From: JBKPNX01 sp046732855
Lineage (GTDB): Bacteria > Pseudomonadota > Alphaproteobacteria > Geminicoccales > Geminicoccaceae
Assembly (NCBI GenBank): GCA_046732855.1
Contig: JBKPNX010000043.1
Coordinates: 1-8,643 of the forward strand
DNA: 8,643 bases
Reading direction: 5' to 3'
Of the stretch, positions 1 to 4,990 are shown in pieces (within the stretch, counting starts at the first letter, position 1; every line of letters starts with the position of its first letter). The notes under the pieces were generated by a model, which was given only the letters and a program-made list of their open reading frames with translations, had not been told where the DNA came from and ran no database searches. The position numbers were made by a program, and so were the translations under genes.

Positions 1-250
1 GGCCATGAGCGCCCGATCTGGGATGGGGAAAGCGTGCCGCTCGGCCGCAGTGGTCAGACGTCGATCTGTCGCGAGCCGGCCCTCGACCTCAATGCCGCGG
101 CATCTGACCCGCGAGCACCTCGGTCACGAACAGCGGCGGCAACAGGTGAACCCCACCACGGTGCCCTACCCTGCTGACCCCGTGCCGCCCTCATTTCTTC
201 GAGCTCGGTCCCAATGGTAGCCTGGTCGAGCAGCACGGCGGCGAACACCG
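1..250. other. Left-edge region without a supported gene
   Basis: Short open frames exist on both strands (a 71-codon frame on + at 5-220, a 64-codon frame on - at 54-248), but none has a Shine-Dalgarno sequence, a recognisable motif, or steady third-position G/C. The first 20 or so codons of the minus-strand frame from 248 look moderately protein-like and the pattern then fades. This could be eroded coding sequence or plain intergenic DNA. I see no repeat, RNA gene or terminator. Confidence 0.4.
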
Positions 251-495
251 ACCAGCTTCGCCTGGAGCATCTTCCGGTTCGGCCGGGGCTTTTTGACCGA
301 CCAGGACTTCAACGGCGACAGCGCGCTGATTCTGTGCCGCGGCGCCTGCTGGACGGACCACACGGTCCGCCGATGGCACGCCGACCCCTTCGAATTCCTG
401 CGCCCATGGAACGCGGTGCCTGCGCTCATGGGGAGCGCCTCGCCCGCGACGCCCCCTCGACCGCCAGCGGCGTGGTCACCTTCCTGATGGCGTAG
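251..495 (+). pseudogene. Possible frameshifted 3' remnant of an unrecognised gene
   Basis: In the frame beginning at 251, nearly every codon up to about 455 ends in G or C, including a long run from 290 to 437. The product contains stretches such as FRFGRGFLTDQDFNGD and CRGACWTDHTVRRW. From about 455 this frame loses the bias and stops at 485-487. The neighbouring frame (433-495) takes over, with every codon from GAG 433 to GCG 490 ending in G or C, then TAG at 493. Reading one then the other gives a plausible C-terminal end finishing in SGVVTFLMA. The pattern fits the tail of a gene broken by one frameshift near 430-455 whose 5' part is missing: a stop sits in frame at 218-220 and no start with a ribosome binding site is visible. 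I do not recognise the family. Chance codon bias in GC-rich DNA is the main alternative. Confidence 0.3.
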
Positions 496-695
496 CTTCG
501 ACTGGCCTTAGGACCGGGACACCCGGCTCCTGGTGCACAAACCTGCCAGTGGTGAGGTCCGAACTCGCCCCGGGGAATGCTCTGGCCAGAGGGGGACGTG
601 GCGTTCGTGGGTCGCGGCGCGGGCGTCCGCCGACCTTCGGCGTCGGCCGGCGGTAGCAACACTGCCGGCACGATCGCTAGCGCTTTGCCGACCTA
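496..695. other. Intergenic region with a GC hairpin
   Basis: I see no coding pattern here. A perfect 6-bp stem (GCCGAC 629-634 with GTCGGC 642-647, 7-nt loop) is present but is not followed by a T tract, so I do not call it a terminator. The remainder looks like ordinary upstream DNA of the EF-hand gene. Confidence 0.4.
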
Positions 696-721
696 GGAAC
701 CGAGCCCTCCTTCGCGGTGTT
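696..721 (+). promoter_or_regulatory. Candidate EcfG-type (general stress response) promoter
   Basis: GGAAC at 696-700 is followed after 17 bp by TGTT at 718-721. The alphaproteobacterial general stress sigma factor EcfG recognises GGAAC, 16-17 bp, CGTT, so this site matches the -35 fully and three of four -10 bases at accepted spacing. Transcription would begin near 727-730 and leave a leader of about 60 nt before the EF-hand start at 790. No sigma-70 pair of better quality is visible in the region. A short motif like this can occur by chance. Confidence 0.3.
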
Positions 722-789
722 CTCCGATGAGAATCGCAGCGCTCGCGCCGCCGATTCTAGGTTGCAATCAAACCAGAGGAGAAGCAGCC

Positions 790-1194
790 ATGAAGCTGTT
801 GGTGAGTTCGACTCTGCTCGCTGTGGCGTTCGGGCTCGGTCTGAACGCCGCCGCGGTTGCGCAGCAACTCCAGTACGCTTGCGATGCCAACGACGACGGC
901 TTCGTCGATGCGCAGGAAGCGCAGCTCTGCACCGACCGCGAATTCGATCAGATCGCGGGAGGCAAGCAGGCGCTTACGGAGGAGCTTCTGAAAGCAAAGG
1001 CTGAGAGCTCCAAAGGAATGCCAGCATTTGACCAAGCCGACCAGAATGGCGATGGCCAGATCAGCCGCCAGGAATGGGCCAGCTTCAGCGGGGACCGCTT
1101 CGCGGGAGCGACCGAGGCGAGCGGGGGCCGTATGAGCGCCGGCGAGTACAGCGCATGGCGCGATCAGGGCATGCAGGGGCGGCAGCAGCATTAA
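790..1194 (+). CDS. Exported EF-hand calcium-binding protein
   Basis: A 134-residue protein with an N-terminal signal peptide (MK, hydrophobic stretch about 3-18, likely cleavage after AVA at 22-24), so the mature protein should be periplasmic or secreted. It carries two canonical 12-residue EF-hand loops: DANDDGFVDAQE (32-43) and DQNGDGQISRQE (84-95), each with acidic or Asn ligands at positions 1, 3 and 5, Gly at 6, a hydrophobic residue at 8 and Glu at 12. Each is followed by a degenerate loop (53-64 and 108-119) that keeps Gly6 and Glu12 but has lost most ligands. This gives two EF-hand pairs, each with one good and one poor site. Cys31 and Cys47 flank the first loop and could form a disulfide. 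The start at 790 is chosen for its GAGGAG (776-781) 8 nt upstream and for placing the signal peptide correctly; the in-frame ATG at 727 lacks both. Calcium binding is well supported; whether it buffers, senses or partners another protein is unknown. It stands alone, closed by a strong terminator. Confidence 0.9.
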   Translation: MKLLVSSTLLAVAFGLGLNAAAVAQQLQYACDANDDGFVDAQEAQLCTDREFDQIAGGKQALTEELLKAKAESSKGMPAFDQADQNGDGQISRQEWASFSGDRFAGATEASGGRMSAGEYSAWRDQGMQGRQQH

Positions 1195-1213
1195 AGCTAT
1201 GCTTGATTTGGAC

Positions 1214-1244
1214 AAAGCCCGAGGGGTTTGCCCCTCGGGCTTTT
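1214..1244 (+). terminator. Intrinsic terminator of the EF-hand gene
   Basis: GCCCGAGGGG (1217-1226) pairs perfectly with CCCCTCGGGC (1231-1240) around the 4-nt loop TTTG. The stem is preceded by AAA (1214-1216) and followed by TTTT (1241-1244). It lies 20 bp after the EF-hand stop codon. The A tract on the left gives a shorter T run on the opposite strand, so weak bidirectional activity is possible, but no minus-strand gene needs it. Confidence 0.92.
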
Positions 1245-1393
1245 CACCCTGGCCATGATACCGACCGAACAGAACAAGCCGTGGATCACCGCAGCCTCCC
1301 CGACCAACCCGCAGTTACGATCGCTTGCGCTGTGACCCCAGCCGCGGTCAGGCCTCTTTCAAGGGGACGCGAGAAGACAGATCCGCGATAGAG

Positions 1394-1399
1394 TATGAT
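1394..1399 (+). promoter_or_regulatory. Possible -10 element for the xthA unit
   Basis: TATGAT matches five of six bases of the sigma-70 -10 consensus and stands out in this GC-rich DNA. The transcript would start near 1406, only about 24 nt before the GTG at 1430. The best -35 candidate, AAGACA (1374-1379), is only 14 bp upstream, shorter than the normal spacing. The call is therefore weak. Confidence 0.25.
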
Positions 1400-1429
1400 C
1401 GGCGAAGCCCGAGCGTCACCGCCAAGCCT

Positions 1430-2236
1430 GTGAAGATCGCCACGTACAACGTGAATGGGGTGAATGGCCGGCTGCCGGTGCTGCTGCGCTGGCTCGAGGA
1501 GGCGCAGCCCGACATCGTATGCCTGCAGGAATTGAAGGCGCCGCAGGAGAGATTCCCTCTCGCCGATATCCGCAATGCCGGGTACGGCGCGATCTGGCAT
1601 GGCCAGAAGGCCTGGAATGGGGTTGCGATCCTTGCCCGCGGCAGCGAGCCCGTCGAGACGCGGCGCGGGCTGCCCGGCGACCCCGAGGACCTCCACAGCC
1701 GCTACATCGAGGCGGCGGTCGGCGGGCTGATCATAGGCTGCCTGTACCTGCCGAACGGCAATCCCGCACCGGGACCGAAATTCGATTACAAGCTCGCCTG
1801 GTTCGAGCGGCTGCACGAGTACGGCAAGATGCTGATCGCCGCGGATGCGCCGTTCATCATGGCCGGCGATTACAACGTGATGCCGACTGACCTGGACGTG
1901 TATGCGCCGGAGCGCTGGCGTGACGACGCGCTGTTCCGGCCGGAGGTGCGCAAAGCCTATGCGGAGCTCATAGGGCTGGGATGGCAAGATGCGTTGCATC
2001 ACCTCTATCCCGGCCAGCGCATCTACACCTTTTGGAAATATTTCCGTAACGCCGCTCGTGACGCCGGGCTGCGCATCGATCACCTGCTGCTGAGCCCTGC
2101 GCTGCAGAGCCGCCTCGTTGCGGGCGGCGTCGCACGCGAGGTGCGCAGTTGGGCAAAGACCAGCGATCACGCGCCGGCCTGGGTCGAGCTGGAGGATAGC
2201 GTGCCAAGCCGATGCCGGAAGAAAGCGCGGGATTGA
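1430..2236 (+). CDS. xthA: Exodeoxyribonuclease III (AP endonuclease, ExoIII/APE1 family)
   Basis: A 268-residue endonuclease/exonuclease/phosphatase-fold enzyme, the same size as Escherichia coli XthA. In base-excision repair these cytoplasmic enzymes cut DNA 5' to abasic sites and remove 3' blocking groups, with Mg2+. All catalytic motifs are present: IATYNVNGVNGRL with Asn7, DIVCLQELK with Glu34 (metal ligand), YLPNGNP with Tyr106, GDYNV with Asp147 and Asn149, LRIDH with Asp217, and SDHAP with Asp246 and His247. The GTG start at 1430 is chosen because the family begins MKIATYN and the Asn7/Glu34 spacing then equals the E. coli enzyme; a TTG-started extension from 1325 would add 35 unlikely residues. 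No good Shine-Dalgarno sequence precedes it, so translation may be modest or from a short leader. The TGA (2234-2236) overlaps the ATG of the next gene, implying coupled translation. Confidence 0.95.
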   Translation: MKIATYNVNGVNGRLPVLLRWLEEAQPDIVCLQELKAPQERFPLADIRNAGYGAIWHGQKAWNGVAILARGSEPVETRRGLPGDPEDLHSRYIEAAVGGLIIGCLYLPNGNPAPGPKFDYKLAWFERLHEYGKMLIAADAPFIMAGDYNVMPTDLDVYAPERWRDDALFRPEVRKAYAELIGLGWQDALHHLYPGQRIYTFWKYFRNAARDAGLRIDHLLLSPALQSRLVAGGVAREVRSWAKTSDHAPAWVELEDSVPSRCRKKARD

Positions 2237-2871
2237 TGGCGAGGAAATTCAAGACCTATCAGACCTCTCTCGGGTTCTTCGATCTCGCCATTGCTGCGCC
2301 CTCGATGGCAGCGGCTTTGCGAGCCTGGGGTTCGGAGACGAACCTTTTCCAGCAAGGCTTTGCCAAGGAGACCGATGAGCCCGCGATCGTTGCCGCCACG
2401 CTCGCCAAACCTGGCGTCGTCCTGCGGCGCCCGGTCGGATCGGATGGCCCGTTTAGCGAACATGCCGAGCTGCCGAAGGAACTTCCGATCGACAAGGTGA
2501 AGGAGAGGACAGCAAAGCCTCGAGCGACGACAAGTGAACCGCCGGCGCAGAAGGTCGACGCCAAAACAGCGCGCGAGGCCGCCCTGGCGCTCGAGCGAGA
2601 ACGGCAGCGACGCGAGAGCGAGCGCCGGCAGGAAGAGGCCGCGCGGGAGCAGGAACGCAAGCGGCGGGAGAATGAACGCAAGCGGCGCGAGCAGGCAATC
2701 GCACAGGCCGAAGCAGCGCTTGAAGAAGCGAAGCGTGACCATGAGGCCAAGGTCGAAGAACTCAACAAGGACCGCGCCGAACTCGACCGACGGTCGCAAG
2801 CGGAGGACGCGCGCTGGACAAAGCAGAAGGAGAAGCTGGAAACCGCTCTGCGCCGGGCGCGACTAGACTGA
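2236..2871 (+). CDS. Soluble charged coiled-coil protein ('TolA-like' by composition only)
   Basis: A 211-residue protein with two parts. Residues 1-75 form a conserved-looking domain (KTYQTSLGFFDLAIAAPSM, then AWGSETNLFQQGFA, then KPGVVLRRPVGSDGPF). Residues 76-110 are a Pro/Lys linker, and about 111-207 form a long Arg/Glu/Ala-rich helix that should be a coiled coil. Similar alphaproteobacterial proteins are often labelled 'cell envelope biogenesis protein TolA' because of this helix. There is no membrane anchor, signal peptide or TolA C-terminal domain here, so I regard that name as misleading. The start at 2236 shares an A with the xthA stop (TGATG), which argues for co-translation and perhaps a function tied to DNA repair; an in-frame codon at 2212 would lie inside xthA and is less likely. 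Function is unknown. The N-terminal domain is the part to search, since the helix will attract compositional hits. Confidence 0.85.
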   Translation: MARKFKTYQTSLGFFDLAIAAPSMAAALRAWGSETNLFQQGFAKETDEPAIVAATLAKPGVVLRRPVGSDGPFSEHAELPKELPIDKVKERTAKPRATTSEPPAQKVDAKTAREAALALERERQRRESERRQEEAAREQERKRRENERKRREQAIAQAEAALEEAKRDHEAKVEELNKDRAELDRRSQAEDARWTKQKEKLETALRRARLD

Positions 2872-3172
2872 CTCGGCGGGCGGCACACATCAGTAGGGCA
2901 CGACCGCAAATGCCAGGAGGCAACGTGGCACCGCAATGACCGCAATTGGCTCCACTCGGCCGTTCGAGGCCCCAGGGAGGACTGCCACTTCCCGGAGCCA
3001 GCGGACCGTCGAGCCTCGAGATCGGCCTTGATCCTGCTTCTTCAGCTTACCCCAGACAGCGGACCTCGGCCGGGAGTGCGTGGACGGCAAGCTGCTCGAT
3101 GTCAGTTGGATCAGATTCTACGCAGGCTGCCGCGGGGGCGAGCGAGTGCCCTGGCCGAACGGGAGGACGGCG
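2872..3172. other. Intergenic region
   Basis: About 300 bp with no convincing gene. Short open frames on both strands (for example 2890-3090 on -) lack start signals and motifs. Imperfect short repeats of the type ACCGCAAT occur at about 2901-2947. No hairpin with a T tract follows the coiled-coil gene, so how its transcript ends is not evident. The next gene's ribosome binding site (GGGAGG, 3161-3166) is at the right end. No clear promoter is visible. Confidence 0.45.
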
Positions 3173-3841
3173 ATGAGAAAAGTCATAACGGGGGCATTCA
3201 TCTCGCTGGATGGGGTCATGCAAGCGCCAGGCGGGCCGGAAGAGGATCCGACCCGCGGCTTCAAGTTCGGCGGCTGGGTGGTGCCGTACATAGACGAGGT
3301 GTTCGGCCAGGCGGTCGACAAGATGTTCGGCCAGGCGTTCGCCCTGCTGCTCGGGCGCAAGACCTACGAGATCTTCGCGGCGCATTGGCCGTATGCTGAG
3401 GGCGGCGACTATGATTCCATCGCCAAGCTGTTCAACAGCGCCACGAAGTACGTCGCGACGCGCCAGACCATGGACCTGACGTGGACGGGTTCAGTCGCGC
3501 TGCATGACGCAGCGGCGGACGTCGCCCGGCTGAAACGAGAGAACGGACCTGCATTGGTGACGCAAGGCAGCAGCGATCTGATCCAGACGTTGCTGGCCAA
3601 CGATCTGATCGACGAGATCAACACGTTCACGTTCCCGATCGTGCTGGGCAACGGCAAGAAGCTGTTCGACCGGGGTGCGAAGCCGGCAGCGTTCAAGCTG
3701 GTGGACAGCAGGGTGACGACGACAGGGGTGGTGATCGCCCGCTATCAGCGTGCGGGTGACGTGGTGACGGGCGACTTTGCTATGGACCCGCCGACGCCCG
3801 CGGAAAGCGCGCGGCGCGAGCGGATGAAGCGTGACGGCTGA
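3173..3841 (+). CDS. RibD C-terminal / dihydrofolate-reductase-like family protein
   Basis: A 222-residue cytoplasmic protein of the RibD_C superfamily, which shares the DHFR fold and usually binds NADPH. Visible landmarks in order are the N-terminal strand RKVITGAFISLDGVMQAP (2-19), LLLGRKTYEIFAAHWP (58-73), KYVATR (92-97), VTQGSSDLIQTLLANDLIDE (129-148), the turn PIVLGNGKKLF (155-165) and a final strand TTTGVVIARYQ (182-192). The tail DPPTPAESARRERMK (205-219) is also seen in relatives from this bacterial group. It is a family member, not a folate-pathway DHFR or a full riboflavin RibD, which has an extra deaminase domain. The substrate is unknown. ATG at 3173 is preceded by GGGAGG with a 6-nt spacer; an in-frame start at 3080 has no such site. 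Its TGA overlaps an ATG at 3841 (TGATG), but that ATG may not be used (see the VOC gene). Confidence 0.88.
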   Translation: MRKVITGAFISLDGVMQAPGGPEEDPTRGFKFGGWVVPYIDEVFGQAVDKMFGQAFALLLGRKTYEIFAAHWPYAEGGDYDSIAKLFNSATKYVATRQTMDLTWTGSVALHDAAADVARLKRENGPALVTQGSSDLIQTLLANDLIDEINTFTFPIVLGNGKKLFDRGAKPAAFKLVDSRVTTTGVVIARYQRAGDVVTGDFAMDPPTPAESARRERMKRDG

Positions 3842-4011
3842 TGGACGTGGTGCCCGATGGCAGCCAACCTTTCGGGCCTGCCTCGTCACTGCGCTTCAGG
3901 GCCTGGCCTCAGCGCGACCGACGAGATCGATGTCATCGTGGCGCCGCGCGGAACGCGGTTGAAGGTGCTCGCCCAACGCCACAACCAGCCTTCGGCGCGC
4001 TACGATATCCT
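3842..4011 (+). other. Junction between the reductase and VOC genes, coding-like in another frame
   Basis: In the frame of the VOC gene this stretch is open from an ATG at 3841 but uses many A- and T-ending codons (for example the run from 3907 to 3990), so it does not look translated there. The next frame, open from an ATG at 3857, has strong third-position G/C from about 3917 to 4010 and reads SATDEIDVIVAPRGTRLKVL and on. It may be a remnant of another gene or chance. No family was recognised. Confidence 0.3.
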
Positions 4012-4425
4012 TTGGGGAAAGAGGAGTGCTCCACGGCCGTCGACTTCAACCACACCATCGTCTCCGCGCGGGACAGCAAAGCATCGGCGGAGTTTCTGGC
4101 CGAAATGCTGGATCTGCCAGCGCCACGGAAGTGGGGGCCGTTTCAAGTGGTCACCACCGCGAACGGCGCCAACATCGATTTCAAGAATGCCGAAGGCGAG
4201 ATCACGGCGCAGCATTACGCCTTCCTGGTCAGCGAACCGGAGTTCGACCAGATCTTCGGTCGAATCCGCAAACGATCACTCCCGTACTGGGCGGATCCGG
4301 CGCAAGAGCAGTCCGATGAGATCAATCACCACGATGGCGGGCGCGGCGTCTATTTCGAGGATCCCGATGGTCACCTGCTGGAGGTGATCACCCGGTCTTA
4401 CGGCAGCGGCGGCTGGAACCCGTAG
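4012..4425 (+). CDS. VOC family (glyoxalase/bleomycin resistance fold) protein, start uncertain
   Basis: A single-domain vicinal-oxygen-chelate protein of about 130-137 residues, probably a cytoplasmic metal-dependent dimer. Numbered from the TTG at 4012, the domain starts at DFNHTIVSARD with His14. It continues with the RKWGPFQVV strand (39-47), QHYAFLVSE with His68, LPYWADP (90-96), EINHHDGGRGVYFEDPDGH (103-121) and LLEVITR with Glu124. His14, His68 and Glu124 are the expected metal ligands. The reaction is unknown; relatives include isomerases, dioxygenases and resistance proteins. The start is the odd point. TTG 4012 is the nearest legal in-frame start but has no ribosome binding site. 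ATG 3841 would add a poorly coding extension of 57 residues. GAGGAG at 4021-4026 is ideally spaced for ACG at 4033, just where relatives begin, suggesting an ATG to ACG change or a rare start. Confidence 0.82.
   Translation: MGKEECSTAVDFNHTIVSARDSKASAEFLAEMLDLPAPRKWGPFQVVTTANGANIDFKNAEGEITAQHYAFLVSEPEFDQIFGRIRKRSLPYWADPAQEQSDEINHHDGGRGVYFEDPDGHLLEVITRSYGSGGWNP
4021..4035 (+). promoter_or_regulatory. Shine-Dalgarno sequence facing an ACG codon
   Basis: GAGGAG (4021-4026) is followed by a 6-nt spacer and ACG (4033-4035), then GCC GTC GAC TTC AAC CAC. This is exactly the layout expected for a VOC protein starting Met-Ala-Val-Asp-Phe-Asn-His, except that the initiator would be ACG. No ATG, GTG or TTG occurs in frame between 4015 and 4047. 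Confidence 0.4.
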
Positions 4426-4447
4426 CCGTCAGCCAGCTCCAGCCGCC
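4408..4447. repeat. Perfect 10-bp inverted repeat spanning the VOC stop codon
   Basis: GGCGGCTGGA (4408-4417) and TCCAGCCGCC (4438-4447) are exact reverse complements separated by 20 nt that include the VOC stop (4423-4425). In RNA this would be a stable hairpin at the 3' end of the message. Neither strand has a T tract after it, so it is not a standard intrinsic terminator. It may protect the 3' end or assist Rho-dependent ending. Confidence 0.5.
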
Positions 4448-4677
4448 ACCACCTTGAGATGACGAACGTCCCTGCCGTCAGCCTTCCGCGCCGGGGGAAA
4501 TGAGGTCGAGCGCGGCGGCCGTTTGAGACGACACCAGCGATGGACCATCTCACCGGTGGCGGCGTCGCGGCGCACCACGATGTTGGTGTTGCCGCCCTGC
4601 GCGAGATCCGGATCGAAGACCCGTCTTGCAGGCAGCGGAGGGCATGCCTGCCGTCCTTGGAGAATCCGGTTTTTCAC
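4429..4677 (-). CDS. Possible small minus-strand ORF, unrecognised
   Basis: An 82-codon frame read from a GTG at 4677 down to TGA at 4429-4431. Its central third has strong third-position G/C and a protein-like sequence (RVFDPDLAQGGNTNIVVRR, then DAATGEMVHRW). The first 18 codons and the last 30 are less convincing. There is no clear Shine-Dalgarno sequence. It could be a small gene convergent with the VOC gene, a remnant of a larger one, or an accident of composition. I do not recognise the family. Confidence 0.2.
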   Translation of the reverse strand: MKNRILQGRQACPPLPARRVFDPDLAQGGNTNIVVRRDAATGEMVHRWCRLKRPPRSTSFPPARKADGRDVRHLKVVAAGAG

Positions 4678-4710
4678 TCATCCATCAGACGATACGCCGG
4701 TTTTGAATCT

Positions 4711-4731
4711 TCAAACATCAGAGATGTTCGA
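4711..4731. promoter_or_regulatory. Operator-like palindrome upstream of the ABC operon
   Basis: AACATC (4714-4719), AGA, GATGTT (4723-4728) is a perfect 6-3-6 palindrome. Skipping one mismatched pair (4713/4729), the symmetry continues for two more pairs (TC at 4711-4712 with GA at 4730-4731). It lies in an unusually AT-rich patch about 260 bp before the binding-protein start. The form suits a dimeric transcription factor, and sugar operons of this type are commonly controlled by LacI-, DeoR- or GntR-family repressors. I cannot assign the factor. Confidence 0.35.
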
Positions 4732-4990
4732 CGTTCCTGTCCTCGCGTGCATTGCCCAACGAGTAGTCGCCCCGATCGTCGCGCCCGCGGTGGTACCCTG
4801 CCGCGCCGTGGCGCGCTACGGCCCGCCGCTGAACCTCGCAGTCGCGGGCGAGCCCTCGGCGAAGCACAGTCGCGGCGATGTCCGCCCCCTCCCCCTCGCG
4901 GTGCACGCGCGCTTGGGCTACAGTCCCTGTGCCAACCGTGGTCGCCGATCCGGGTTCGGTCGAAACACAAAGCAGGAGGGGGATTATCTG

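Larger units (their letters stand above)
4426..4990. other. Long intergenic region upstream of the sugar ABC operon
   Basis: A 565-bp gap between the VOC gene and the ABC operon, the natural place for the operon's control region. It holds the right arm of the inverted repeat around the VOC stop, a doubtful minus-strand frame (4429-4677), an operator-like palindrome (4711-4731), and the operon's first ribosome binding site. The frame of the binding protein stays open leftwards to 4523 with high third-position G/C from about 4760 to 4915, but it has no motif and would push the signal peptide inside the protein, so I do not extend the gene. No -35/-10 pair is convincing. No regulator gene lies in the window. 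Confidence 0.5.

Noticed and set aside
629..647. GCCGAC/GTCGGC hairpin upstream of the EF-hand gene
   Set aside because: Short stem without a T tract and not placed at the end of any gene; such hairpins are frequent in GC-rich DNA.
1286..2170. A 294-codon minus-strand frame opposite xthA
   Set aside because: Antisense shadow; the plus strand carries every ExoIII catalytic motif.
2236..2871. Assignment of the coiled-coil protein as TolA of the Tol-Pal system
   Set aside because: No transmembrane anchor, no TolA C-terminal domain and no tol/pal neighbours; the similarity is composition of the helix only.
2890..3090. Minus-strand 66-codon frame with a hydrophobic C-terminal end
   Set aside because: No start signal, no recognisable motif and mixed codon usage; it probably reflects the short ACCGCAAT-type repeats here.
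4523..4990. N-terminal extension of the binding protein to a start at 4523
   Set aside because: The frame is open, but extension would bury the signal peptide and ignore the strong AGGAGG before 4991.
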